Origin: an uncultured Mycoplasmatota bacterium
GTDB taxonomy: Bacteria; Bacillota_I; Bacilli_A; RF39; UBA660
Direction: 5' to 3'
Assembly: GCA_900546715.1 (NCBI GenBank)
Contig: UREA01000006.1
Span: 1 to 64,000, forward strand
Length of the DNA: 64,000 nt
The notes under the pieces are model-generated. The model saw only the letters and a list, made by a program, of their open reading frames with translations. It had not been told where the DNA came from and made no database searches. The position numbers and the translations under genes are program-made. Shown piece by piece: positions 35,770 through 43,900 of the stretch. Numbering within the stretch: position 1 is the first letter of the stretch; each line of letters begins with the position of its first letter.

Positions 35770-37692
35770 TTAATTTTCTTTTTTATTAAACATATGGCGT
35801 ACTTTATCTATTCGATTATTTGGTCTACGTGATTGAATAACTGGTTCACAAGTAGCAATTTGATAATCTTTTAATTCTGTCAAAAAAACTGCTTGCCCAT
35901 TTGTATATAGAGTTAAAGTATTACGATATTCATTAATACAACGTACAGGAATATGTCCTGTAAAAATAACTTCATCATTTTTTGATTGACTTGTTTCAAT
36001 TATTGCACAATGTTTTTGTGCATCTTTATATGCACGAGAAAAGTATCCCTCTGGTGTAAAAAGTATAAACGAAAGATATGGCTCTAATAATTGCGTTCCC
36101 GCTTTTTTCAATGTTTGTTCAAGTACAATTGGGGCAAGAAAGCGAAAATCCGAGGGAGTACTAACAGGGCTATAATAAACACCATATTCAAAACATATTT
36201 TACAATCTGTCACTTTCCAACCATACAATCCTTGCTCCAGTCCATAATTAATACCTTCTCTTACTGCATTTTGAAAACTTTGATTTAAATAACCGAGTGA
36301 AACTTTGCTTTCGTACTGTATTCCAGTGCCAATTGGAAGTGGAGTTATTGATAATCCAATTGATGCCCAAAATGGATTTGGTGGTACTTCAATATGAATA
36401 GTATAATCTGCCTTTTGTAATGGCTTTTCCAAATAAATTACGGTTGGATCTTCGATTCTTATGTTTATGTGATATTTTTCAATCAACAGAGAACAGATAA
36501 CTTCTAACTGCACTGTTCCTAAAAAAGAAATGATGATTTCATGTGTTATCGTATCAACATAATAACGTAAAAGAGGATCAGTATCTGCAATTTCTGTAAG
36601 AGCATCCAATAATTTTTCTCTCTCTTCTATTTTTATCGGTTCAATTCTTGTTCGTAGAATTGGTACAGTCTTGTCATTCCATACATTGCATGGCAAAAGC
36701 TTTTCATTTCCTATAATATCGTTCAATCTTAATGTATTGTTAGGTATAATAAAAATATCTCCAGAACAAACTGTTTTTGTCTGTACCATTTCCCCATTTG
36801 AAGGAATATATATTTCTGTAAGTTTCACTTTCTTTTTTTCTGGCAATATAATTGTATCTCGTAAGTGTAATGTTCCACTATAAAGACGCAAATAAACTAA
36901 TCTTTGCTTATGGTCTGTATATTCAATTTTAAAAACTCTTCCACATAGTTCTGAATCATTCTCATTCATTTCAGAACAAAAAAGATTTGAAATAGCTTCG
37001 ATAAGTTGTTGAGTCCCTATATTATTTCTAGCACTTCCATGGTATATAGGAAACAACGAACCTTTTTTAACACACCTATATTCTTCATACATTAATTCTT
37101 GTATAGTCAATTTTTCTCCTACAATATATTTTTCTAAAAGTTTATCATTTTTGGAAATTACAGGATCCCAATCATCTAAATCAATGATATTTTTAATTGA
37201 TATTTCTGGAGTTAATGTTACATTTTGCATAACAATAATATCATTTGAAAGTTTTTCTTTGATATTTTGATAAATATTATTTAAGTTAATTCCATCCTGA
37301 TCTATTTTATTTATAAAAATAATTGTTGGTATATTCATTTTTTGAAGTGCATGGAATAGTATTCGGGTTTGTGCTTGTACACCATCTTTAGCAGAAATTA
37401 CTAAAATTGCTCCATCAAGAACAGATAAGGAACGATACACTTCTGTTATAAAATCTGTATGTCCAGGAGTATCTACAATATTGATTTTGTAGTCATTCCA
37501 ATTAAAAGAAGTAACTGCTGCCTGAATTGTGATTCCACGCTGACGTTCTAAAAACATAGTATCTGTCCTTGTTGTTCCCTTATCTACACTGCCTAATTCT
37601 AAAATTGCTCCACTTGTATAAAGCAGACTTTCCGTTAAGGTCGTCTTTCCTGCATCTACATGAGCAAGAATACCAATGTTGATTATTTTCAT
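35770..37692 (-). CDS. tet(44): Tetracycline resistance ribosomal protection protein, Tet(44)-like
   Basis: This 640-residue EF-G-like GTPase removes tetracycline from the ribosome. Switch and nucleotide motifs are present: [15 protein letters not shown] (G1), DTPGH (G3), NKID (G4). The C-terminus has [30 protein letters not shown] and [11 protein letters not shown]. It is clearly within the Tet(O)/Tet(W)/Tet(32)/Tet(44) group; the AT-rich coding and sequence as I remember them fit Tet(44) best, but I could not search. GGGAGGG precedes the ATG. It is the last gene of a VOC-PadR-tet operon, an unusual context: no classic leader peptide is visible. Confidence 0.92.
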   Translation of the reverse strand: MKIINIGILAHVDAGKTTLTESLLYTSGAILELGSVDKGTTRTDTMFLERQRGITIQAAVTSFNWNDYKINIVDTPGHTDFITEVYRSLSVLDGAILVISAKDGVQAQTRILFHALQKMNIPTIIFINKIDQDGINLNNIYQNIKEKLSNDIIVMQNVTLTPEISIKNIIDLDDWDPVISKNDKLLEKYIVGEKLTIQELMYEEYRCVKKGSLFPIYHGSARNNIGTQQLIEAISNLFCSEMNENDSELCGRVFKIEYTDHKQRLVYLRLYSGTLHLRDTIILPEKKKVKLTEIYIPSNGEMVQTKTVCSGDIFIIPNNTLRLNDIIGNEKLLPCNVWNDKTVPILRTRIEPIKIEEREKLLDALTEIADTDPLLRYYVDTITHEIIISFLGTVQLEVICSLLIEKYHINIRIEDPTVIYLEKPLQKADYTIHIEVPPNPFWASIGLSITPLPIGTGIQYESKVSLGYLNQSFQNAVREGINYGLEQGLYGWKVTDCKICFEYGVYYSPVSTPSDFRFLAPIVLEQTLKKAGTQLLEPYLSFILFTPEGYFSRAYKDAQKHCAIIETSQSKNDEVIFTGHIPVRCINEYRNTLTLYTNGQAVFLTELKDYQIATCEPVIQSRRPNNRIDKVRHMFNKKEN

Positions 37693-37741
37693 GGAATTTC
37701 CCTCCCTACAAATTTATCTTTTAACTTAAAATCAATATTTG

Positions 37742-38269
37742 CTAATTTTGTTCTTTTAAACTATTCTCAAAATCAATTATCCACTTTTCTAATGTTTCTA
37801 CTAATGCTAATTGTTGTTTGAACATTTGTTTTCCAACATTAGGAATATGTTGTCTATGAGAACGTCTTTCATTTAGTAATTCTTTTAATTCTAATATCTT
37901 TGATTTTATATTAGAAACAAGAATCTGTTTTTGTTCATCATCTACTAAATCTAAATTCGTGATAATAACATTAAAATCCAAATATAGACTAACATCAGAA
38001 TTTGAAATATCATTCATAAGTTTATTAAAATAATCATTACCTTTGTTAGTAATAGTATATATTGCTTTATCTGGCATATTTCCCTCTTTCTCTTTATGGC
38101 TAACAATATATTCTTTTGATTCTAATTGTAATACTTTCTTATAAATAGACTGTTCACTAAATTTTACCCATCTTGGTATATTACGATATTCTATATTTTT
38201 TTTAATATCATAAGCACTTTGTGATTTTTGTTTAATAAGTCCTAATAATACCAAATCTATATTTGACAT
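37742..38269 (-). CDS. PadR-family transcriptional repressor
   Basis: The 175-residue protein has the PadR winged helix (IDLVLLGLIKQKSQSAYDIKKNIEY, IYKKVLQLESKEYI, KAIYTITNKGNDYF) and a longer C-terminal helical domain typical of the PadR-s2/AphA-like type. Such repressors respond to phenolics or drugs. The gene lies between VOC and tet with 12 and 49 bases of spacing, so it probably controls their shared promoter at 38697. Confidence 0.88.
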   Translation of the reverse strand: MSNIDLVLLGLIKQKSQSAYDIKKNIEYRNIPRWVKFSEQSIYKKVLQLESKEYIVSHKEKEGNMPDKAIYTITNKGNDYFNKLMNDISNSDVSLYLDFNVIITNLDLVDDEQKQILVSNIKSKILELKELLNERRSHRQHIPNVGKQMFKQQLALVETLEKWIIDFENSLKEQN

Positions 38270-38281
38270 AATCTCTACTCC

Positions 38282-38632
38282 TTACTTAATATAATCTGTA
38301 ACGCCAAGTCTATTTCCAAATGGATCTTCAAACTCGACTGCATTACCAGTTCCAATTTTAAAAGGCTCACTCAAAAATTTTATATCATTATTCAACATTT
38401 CTTTATAGAAGATTGCAACATCTTCTACTTCAAACCATATTGTAGGCTTTAAATTCTCAAATTTATTTTTGTCTTTTAAAATTATTGCAGGTTCTTCATT
38501 TCCAATATTATAAGCAACCATTCCCTTATCAGAGAAATCAAATTTCTTTTTTAACCCCAATATTTCCTCATAATATCTTTTTGCTTCTTCCATATTATCT
38601 ACAGGAAGAAAATAGTTGTCATAATTTTTCAT
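38282..38632 (-). CDS. VOC/glyoxalase-fold protein (bleomycin-resistance-like)
   Basis: The 116 residues form a two-module VOC fold: DNYFLPVDNMEEAKRYYEEILGL, then IWFEVEDVAIFYKEMLNND, VEFEDPFGNRLGV. The second module keeps a Glu/Asp-Pro-Gly end typical of the family, but the metal ligands are incomplete, which fits ligand-binding or sequestration more than lyase activity. It is the first gene of the operon with padR and tet, and starts just below an operator-containing promoter. Confidence 0.8.
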   Translation of the reverse strand: MKNYDNYFLPVDNMEEAKRYYEEILGLKKKFDFSDKGMVAYNIGNEEPAIILKDKNKFENLKPTIWFEVEDVAIFYKEMLNNDIKFLSEPFKIGTGNAVEFEDPFGNRLGVTDYIK

Positions 38633-38665
38633 AAATTTAATGTTCTCCTTTCTGCTATAAACTAT

Positions 38666-38702
38666 ACTACTATATTCTATAGTAGTTATCGTTAAAAGTC
38701 AA
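38666..38702 (-). promoter_or_regulatory. VOC-padR-tet promoter with PadR-type operator
   Basis: On the minus strand, TTGACT (38697-38702) and TAGAAT (38674-38679) are separated by 17 bases. A perfect inverted repeat, ACTACTATA-N3-TATAGTAGT at 38666-38686, covers the -10 box. A repressor bound there would block transcription. PadR is the obvious candidate; binding is inferred. Confidence 0.65.
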
Positions 38703-38716
38703 TATATAATAAAAAA

Positions 38717-38755
38717 ATAGATTAGTTGCACTGAACTAATCTATTTGTATAACTG
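38717..38755. terminator. Hairpin (possibly bidirectional terminator)
   Basis: ATAGATTAGTT pairs with AACTAATCTAT around a GCACTG loop and is preceded by an A-run, so it could terminate minus-strand transcripts. Confidence 0.6.
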
Positions 38756-38768
38756 CCTGTCGTACAAA

Positions 38769-38799
38769 AAAGACTGTCATTACTGACAATCTTTTCGGT
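38769..38799 (-). terminator. Terminator of the HTH membrane-protein gene
   Basis: On the minus strand AAAAGATTGTCA pairs with TGACAGTCTTTT around GTAA, ending in a T-run. Confidence 0.75.
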
Positions 38800-38839
38800 A
38801 AATTACTATAAATCAATAACTATAAAATTGTAATTTTTA

Positions 38840-39193
38840 TTACTTTTTAAATACCTTTAAAACAAAACCTAATCCCAGACCAATCATAGCAAATAGATAT
38901 CCTAACATAAAATTATTAAAAACAATTCCCAATGTATTTCCTATAATAAATCCTCCAATAATTAACCATTCTATTTTATCGTCATTATCATTTTCTATTT
39001 CAATGCCAAGTGCGTTATCAATAGAAAACTCTAATAAAACTGCCAATTTTTTTAAACTATCAATATCAGGAATTGTTTCTCCTATTTCCCATTTAGAAAC
39101 GGTTTGCCTTGCAACATTTAATTGTTCAGCAAGTTGTTCTTGTGTCATATTTTTTTCTTTTCTTTTTTGTAGAATTATATCCTTTAATTCCAA
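38840..39193 (-). CDS. XRE-family regulator with C-terminal membrane helices
   Basis: The 117-residue protein has an HTH (TQEQLAEQLNVARQTVSKWEIGETIPD) and two hydrophobic segments (about 75-92 and 95-112). Similar small membrane-tethered HTH proteins are common in Firmicutes. The gene stands alone, between terminators, upstream of the resistance operon. Its target is unknown. Confidence 0.75.
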   Translation of the reverse strand: MELKDIILQKRKEKNMTQEQLAEQLNVARQTVSKWEIGETIPDIDSLKKLAVLLEFSIDNALGIEIENDNDDKIEWLIIGGFIIGNTLGIVFNNFMLGYLFAMIGLGLGFVLKVFKK

Positions 39194-39327
39194 TATTCCA
39201 CCTCCAATATAATTTTATATTATAAATATATTTCAAAACACCTATTAGAAGTGGAATTTTCGCACTTCATTTTAACTTTTGGATAAATTACTATTTATTT
39301 AACAAATTACTAAATTGTCATTTGTTT

Positions 39328-39837
39328 TTATTTATTACTCTTTTTCCATTTTCTAATTTTACCTCTAAAATTTTTGAAATTAGCAATAGTATTTAGATGT
39401 ATTAATCTACATACACTAAATTCTTTACCATTTGTTTTCGCCCAAGTTCTTTTTCCAGTTTCTAATAATTCTACATCAGATAAGTTATTTACTAGTTGGA
39501 TAATATTATCAACATTTATATTAAAAGTAATAATTAGTTCTTTTAAAGAATAGTCATTATATTTATCATAAAAACTTTGATATAACCAGTCTAAATTATT
39601 CCATTTCCACTCGGTAGCAAGTGGTGTTTCTTGAATACCTTTTTGTTCTTCATTTTCCCAAGCTAAAACTAAATCCATCCAACCTATGCAAAATGATAAC
39701 ATTTGAAAAGGAGTATATCTAATTTCATCATCAACTATATTTATAAATGATTCTTCTATATCCAAATATTCTTTAATAAATAAATCTGCATTATTTTTAA
39801 TTGCTTCTACCAATTCTAATTTATTACCGTATTTCAT
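39328..39837 (-). CDS. ClbS/DfsB-family (DUF1706) protein
   Basis: The 169 residues follow the DinB-like four-helix pattern of the family: NKLELVEAIKNNADLFIKEYLDI, RYTPFQMLSFCIGWMDLVLAWE, GIQETPLATEWKWNNLDWLYQSFYDKY and a C-terminal HLNTIANFKNFRGKIRKWKK. ClbS inactivates colibactin and DfsB relatives are implicated in resistance to genotoxins. The gene lies next to the alkyltransferase-like gene, 21 bases apart. Confidence 0.8.
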   Translation of the reverse strand: MKYGNKLELVEAIKNNADLFIKEYLDIEESFINIVDDEIRYTPFQMLSFCIGWMDLVLAWENEEQKGIQETPLATEWKWNNLDWLYQSFYDKYNDYSLKELIITFNINVDNIIQLVNNLSDVELLETGKRTWAKTNGKEFSVCRLIHLNTIANFKNFRGKIRKWKKSNK

Positions 39838-39858
39838 AATTTCTCCATTAGATTTGAA

Positions 39859-40335
39859 TTATAATTCTATTAAACTATTTTCAAAATCTTTAACATAGTA
39901 TTTTATATTTTTTATTCCTTTTGAAATGATAGTATGACCTTCTTCTTCAAGTAATCTTTTTTGGAGTTCTATTGCTTCAGGATATTTTACATTTAGCTCG
40001 CCATCTGATTTTAATGTTCGCCAATAAGGTGTAATATCAGTATCTCTTTGATAACTAGCCCAAGCAACTATATTTACAAATATTCCTGCTGTCATTGGAT
40101 CAGTAAAATCTGCATTATTTTGTTTTGCGAGATAATCTCTCATTTGACTTACTGTAACTAATTTTCCTTTTGGAACTTTTTTCATAATGGTATCATAGTA
40201 AAGTGGTGGTGCAAAAAACATTTTAGTTCCACCATATTTTTTAATAGTCTTTTCATCTTCTACAATTTGAATTTTAGGCATATCTTTATTGTTTTTCATC
40301 ATAGCATTAAAATCTTTTCTATTTTCATTAGCCAT
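39859..40335 (-). CDS. MGMT-family alkyltransferase-like protein
   Basis: The 158-residue protein matches the DNA-binding domain of O6-alkylguanine alkyltransferases (YDTIMKKVPKGKLVTVSQMRDYLA, VNIVAWASYQRDTD), but the catalytic PCHR motif is replaced by PYWR in TPYWRTLKSDGELN. Alkyltransferase-like proteins without the Cys bind damaged bases and hand them to nucleotide excision repair. The N-terminal ~45 residues are an extra lysine-rich segment. It probably pairs with the ClbS-like gene in one transcript. Confidence 0.75.
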   Translation of the reverse strand: MANENRKDFNAMMKNNKDMPKIQIVEDEKTIKKYGGTKMFFAPPLYYDTIMKKVPKGKLVTVSQMRDYLAKQNNADFTDPMTAGIFVNIVAWASYQRDTDITPYWRTLKSDGELNVKYPEAIELQKRLLEEEGHTIISKGIKNIKYYVKDFENSLIEL

Positions 40336-40432
40336 ACTATCAACTCACTTTCAAATTACTATTTATCGCTCTGTTAAAATAATTATACCATAAAAAAATC
40401 GAATCTTATATAGTGATCCGACTGGTTATTAA

Positions 40433-40861
40433 TTATTTACCACACATTTTATCTAAATCAGCATCATATAGTTCTGATAATAAAATTAATCTATCAATAG
40501 GAATTTTAATAATACCATTAAAATATCTTTGACAACTAGCACGAGTGCATTTCAAATAAGTACCAATTTCTTCATAGGTATTCTTATTATTGATTTTTAA
40601 TTCATTGATATTTTTTAACAAAACATCATAATTCATTTTATTTATTTTATCTTTATATTCGATATTATTATCTATACCTAAAATACAAGATAATCTAACT
40701 TTATAATAAGCAGATAATTTATCTGCAATATCTAATGGTAATAGAACAGTTCCTTGCTCCCAGTTATTGTATGTTGTTCTACTAACCCCTAAATACTTTG
40801 CAATATCATCTTGTGTTAATTCTTTTTCATTTCTTAATAGTTTTAAATTTTTTAAATACAT
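40433..40861 (-). CDS. HTH regulator with a second HTH-like half
   Basis: The 142-residue protein has an N-terminal XRE domain (KELTQDDIAKYLGVSRTTYNNWEQGT) and a C-terminal half that resembles another, weaker HTH (NTYEEIGTYLKCTRASCQRYFNG). It could be a dimer within one chain. A ClpP/LexA-type catalytic part is absent. It probably regulates the element. Confidence 0.75.
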   Translation of the reverse strand: MYLKNLKLLRNEKELTQDDIAKYLGVSRTTYNNWEQGTVLLPLDIADKLSAYYKVRLSCILGIDNNIEYKDKINKMNYDVLLKNINELKINNKNTYEEIGTYLKCTRASCQRYFNGIIKIPIDRLILLSELYDADLDKMCGK

Positions 40862-40970
40862 TATTCACCACCTACAATAATTTTCTCATTAATAGTAGGT
40901 GTTTTATCTTTTTGACTGAAATGTGTAACAAATTTATCAGTTTGACCAGTTTCTGTGTTATAATTAAATA

Positions 40971-41004
40971 GGAAATAGCAAACCGTTACAAATGCTATTT
41001 CCTA
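40971..41004 (-). terminator. Terminator hairpin at the end of the XRE gene
   Basis: AGGAAATAGCA pairs with TGCTATTTCCT. It lies at the 3' end of the following XRE gene and overlaps its last codons. Confidence 0.55.
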
Positions 41005-41255
41005 CGATTAGTTAAATTAACTCGGTCTGGTAAATTGTTAAAATCATCTCGTTCTAAAAACAATTCAAAAGGTTTAATATCTAGAGTTTTAGCAATTCGT
41101 TCTATTTTTTCAAGTGATGGACTATGTTGACCTCGTTCTAATCTGCCAACATAATTCGGACTTACTTGTAAAAGTTCTGCTAATTTCTCTTGAGTGTAAT
41201 TTTTTCTATAACGATGATATTTTACATTTTTACCCAATATTGTTTTGAGTTTCAT
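40995..41255 (-). CDS. XRE-family regulator (possible element repressor)
   Basis: The ATG at 41255 follows AGGTG; 86 residues form one HTH (TQEKLAELLQVSPNYVGRLERGQHSPSLEKIERIAKTL). The gene is divergent from the plus-strand block starting at 41408, with 150 bases between them. This is the usual layout of an ImmR-type repressor and a controlled operon. Confidence 0.75.
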   Translation of the reverse strand: MKLKTILGKNVKYHRYRKNYTQEKLAELLQVSPNYVGRLERGQHSPSLEKIERIAKTLDIKPFELFLERDDFNNLPDRVNLTNRRK

Positions 41256-41407
41256 CGTATCACCTACTATTAATATGATACGATTTAATTTAGAATATAA
41301 CCACAACCTAGACTGTATAGTTAAATTTAACTAATCACCCCATAAACAAATTTAAGAAAGGAGTGATGAGTAAATACTTTAATAGGTTGTTTTAAAGTAG
41401 ATCAAAT

Positions 41408-41710
41408 ATGAGAGATATACCTAAATTGATGATACAGCAACTTGAATCTTTTATTAGTGATTCTAAAATAATAGATAAGTATTATAAAATGGGACATAAA
41501 ATAACTTGGAATTTAGAAGATTCTACTCTAATAGTAAAATATAAAAGAAAAAAGTTTGTTATTAGTATCATTAAAAAAGATAAGCAGTATTATTGGCATT
41601 TAGAACCATACAAGAAATCTTATTTTGAAACAGAAGTAGATTTTGAACATTGCAAATTAAATTATGTATTATTTGCAATTTCTGAAAGTAGAAAGAAGGG
41701 AAAAATGTAA
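41408..41710 (+). CDS. Element-encoded hypothetical protein
   Basis: The 100-residue protein is basic and probably alpha/beta (LIVKYKRKKFVISIIKKDKQYYWHLEP). Its stop overlaps the ATG of the small cysteine-rich gene. It starts an operon of three. No named family is recognised; relatives are known to me only as hypothetical proteins in clostridial elements. Confidence 0.6.
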   Translation: MRDIPKLMIQQLESFISDSKIIDKYYKMGHKITWNLEDSTLIVKYKRKKFVISIIKKDKQYYWHLEPYKKSYFETEVDFEHCKLNYVLFAISESRKKGKM

Positions 41711-41856
41711 TGAAAGAAAATAACAAAAAAGTAGTAAGTGTTGATAGTAATGATAAGACAGACTGCTTCGCATGGCGATCTAAAGTAAAATGCGATGCCT
41801 TAAAAACTAAAACTTGTAAAGACTGTGCATTTTATAAAAAGAAAGGAAATCGATGA
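41710..41856 (+). CDS. Small Cys-rich protein (48 residues)
   Basis: A 48-codon frame with four Cys residues (TDCFAWRSKVKCDALKTKTC and KDCAFYKKK) fits a zinc-knuckle or treble-clef-like Cys4 cluster. It overlaps both neighbours, ATGA at its start and TGA/ATGA at its end, supporting real translation. Similar short Cys4 proteins occur in Firmicutes integrative elements. Function unknown. Confidence 0.6.
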   Translation: MKENNKKVVSVDSNDKTDCFAWRSKVKCDALKTKTCKDCAFYKKKGNR

Positions 41857-42596
41857 AATTAGAAACAAAAAGAGCATTATTGATGTATAAATTATTAAGT
41901 TCTAGAGATTTTTGCCCAGAAACTTACAAAATATTAAAGTTTTGTGATCTTGATGATGCTATTAATAATATTAATGAAGATTCCTTTTATTTTGATATTA
42001 AAGTAATTAATAATCAAATAAGTGCTGAACATTTTTTGAATTTATTAGATTATTTAATACAAACTTTAAAATTGTATCTTTATAATACCAAAGGAATTAT
42101 TTCTGCTTTAGAAACAATAGTTAGATGTAACAAAGATTTAGTAAATGAATATCTAATACTTCCGAATAAGTTAAGTAATGAAGAAGATAAAAAAATAATA
42201 AACGAATATATATATAAAATATTTATTTCTAATTTTATATATAATGGAAAATCTATCGATATGGTTATCGACTTTCTAAACGATAATAATATTACTATAA
42301 AAGAAATTAATTCTTACACTTTTGAAGAATTAAAAGCCATTACCGATTTATTATCCGATTTAGTTTTTTGCCAAATGGGTGCTGGTAAGGTTTATTATTT
42401 ATTTTATAATATTACAGATGAATTAGAAACTTGGCTAAATACACCTAGAGTTAAAAATTCTAAAAAGCATAATGAAGAAGAACATAGACAGATATTTTTA
42501 AAAAGTTATAAGAACAATTATAAGGATATGATCAAGGCTTTTAATGTTAGGAAGAAATATTTAAAATATTTTAGAAAACCAATAAACAACTGCTAG
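41853..42596 (+). CDS. Element-encoded hypothetical protein
   Basis: The 247-residue protein is helical throughout and has no signal peptide or membrane segment. It overlaps the Cys-rich gene by four bases and is the last of a three-gene operon. I do not recognise the family. The short basic tail (RKKYLKYFRKPINN) could bind nucleic acid. Confidence 0.55.
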   Translation: MKLETKRALLMYKLLSSRDFCPETYKILKFCDLDDAINNINEDSFYFDIKVINNQISAEHFLNLLDYLIQTLKLYLYNTKGIISALETIVRCNKDLVNEYLILPNKLSNEEDKKIINEYIYKIFISNFIYNGKSIDMVIDFLNDNNITIKEINSYTFEELKAITDLLSDLVFCQMGAGKVYYLFYNITDELETWLNTPRVKNSKKHNEEEHRQIFLKSYKNNYKDMIKAFNVRKKYLKYFRKPINNC

Positions 42597-42633
42597 TACA
42601 GAGTTGTTTTTTTGTGCCAACAAAAAAGAAGAT

Positions 42634-42912
42634 TTAATCTTCTTCAAATTCTAGTTTTTCATAATCAATTATGTTTTTATTATATTTAAATTTAATCAAA
42701 AATGTAGCATTATTGATAATGTTTTCTTTTTCTTGTTTAGTTAATTGAATTTTTCTATTTAATAAGTTGAATACATCATTTCCAGTTATTCCATTATACT
42801 TATTATTAGAAAACTCATAATTTAAATATACTAATTCAGATAACAATAAAGTATTATAGTAAAGAATAGTTTTCCTTTCCTTAACTCGATAATCATAATC
42901 AATTAAACTCAT
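42634..42912 (-). CDS. Element-encoded hypothetical protein
   Basis: A start at 42912 is preferred because GGAGG precedes the ATG; the longer frame before it passes through direct repeat copy B. The 92 residues are helical (RVKERKTILYYNTLLLSELVYLNYEF, TKQEKENIINNATFLIKF). No family recognised. Confidence 0.5.
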   Translation of the reverse strand: MSLIDYDYRVKERKTILYYNTLLLSELVYLNYEFSNNKYNGITGNDVFNLLNRKIQLTKQEKENIINNATFLIKFKYNKNIIDYEKLEFEED

Positions 42913-42924
42913 AATAATCCTCCA

Positions 42925-42965
42925 TTGCTTGAATAGTACCTCTCTAAAAAGGCTTGTCAAATCAT
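42925..42965 (+). repeat. Direct repeat copy B within the element
   Basis: TTGCTTGAATAGTACCTC, 11 bases, TTGTCAAATCAT. It matches copy A at 31411-31452 and stands just upstream of the gene at 42634. The two copies are 11.5 kb apart. Confidence 0.85.
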
Positions 42966-42967
42966 TA

Positions 42968-43900
42968 TTAAATATAAATTTTATAATATTCATTTTTTAA
43001 ATCAATAGGATTAATTTTGTTTAACTTATAACTTTCTTGTATAAATGGTAGTATTATATCAATATCAGATAATTCTTTAACTTTGTAAGAAAGACATAAT
43101 GGTTCGTATGTTTTTCGAGTTATAACATTTAAAATATGGTTATCATCATTTACACTTAATAATTTTAAATAAACTCCATACCCAGTTTTACTTATCATTA
43201 CAAAGTTTCTATTATCCTTAAATACTAATCCTTTATTAGTGTAATGGCAAGTTATTGATTTAGATATTGAAGTAATTTTATTTTTTAAATTATCAAAAAC
43301 AGTATATCATTTAAATTTTTGGGTGGATCTACTAAAAAATCAAAAGTTTGCCTCATTATTTTAACTACATAATTGCAAGTAATATTATCTTCTACAATCA
43401 TAGAATAACAGATGCTTCCATTTTCATATCCTTTACGATCAAACAATTTATTATCTGTATCAAATTGTTTAGCAACTTTATGAAATGAAACTAAAAGATT
43501 ACTTTGATTAATTTGTATTTCCATTATTTTTCTATTAAACTTATAAACTACATTTTTAACTAAATAATTTCTAATTATATTATCACTAATAGATAATATT
43601 TGCGAATCCAACTCATTAAATAAATTAATTGATATTTCTTTTTTGTTATAAATTATATTTTCATAGGTATTGGTATCAATATTAAACAATTTATTATTAA
43701 TTTTTTTGCTGGCATCTTTTAAAGTCGGTAGTGTTATATTACTTTCATTATTGATTTTTATTTCTTCATTATTTTGATAAATTACATTATCATAAATTAA
43801 ATGAAATGAAGAACAAACATCAATTTGGGTAGAAGTTTTTTGATTATTTAAAGGGCTTTCTTGAAATTTATATGTGTTGCTGTATTGACACCAAGATTGC
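42968..43900 (-). pseudogene. Broken gene with two DUF5655-like domains
   Basis: Two similar domains lie in adjacent frames on the minus strand. The first (43285 and up) reads LFNELDSQILSISDN...IMEIQINQSNLLVSF...IMRQTFDF; the second reads FDNLKNKITSISKS...FVMISKTGYGVYLKLL...IQESYK. They match the DUF5655 layout as I know it. A T5/A5 run at 43295-43299 is the likely frameshift site. The 5' end of the open frame reaches the element boundary without a clear start. DUF5655 is often found in mobile or restriction-related proteins. Confidence 0.55.
43874..43900 (+). repeat. Right end of the element: inverted arm plus core
   Basis: GTGTTGCTGTATTGACAC (43874-43891), four bases, then ATTGC at 43896-43900. 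It is the inverted counterpart of the left end and forms attR. Confidence 0.85.

Larger units (their letters stand above)
29668..43900. mobile_element. 14.2-kb serine-recombinase element (IME/ICE remnant) carrying Tet(44)-like gene, inside a PBP gene
   Basis: The boundaries come from the split host gene: both flanks share ATTGC, and removing 29673-43900 (14,228 bp) restores an uninterrupted 634-codon PBP. Inverted arms of 18 bp flank the core. Cargo includes the recombinase, a VirD4-type coupling protein, an adenine-type DNA methyltransferase, a VOC-PadR-Tet operon, ClbS-like and alkyltransferase-like proteins, and five HTH regulators. I find no relaxase and no mating-pair genes, so the element is probably mobilised by helpers or is decayed. 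Confidence 0.9.

Noticed and set aside
42913..42993. Longer start for the gene at 42634
   Set aside because: The extra codons run across direct repeat copy B and no ribosome binding site precedes them, whereas GGAGG stands before the ATG at 42912.
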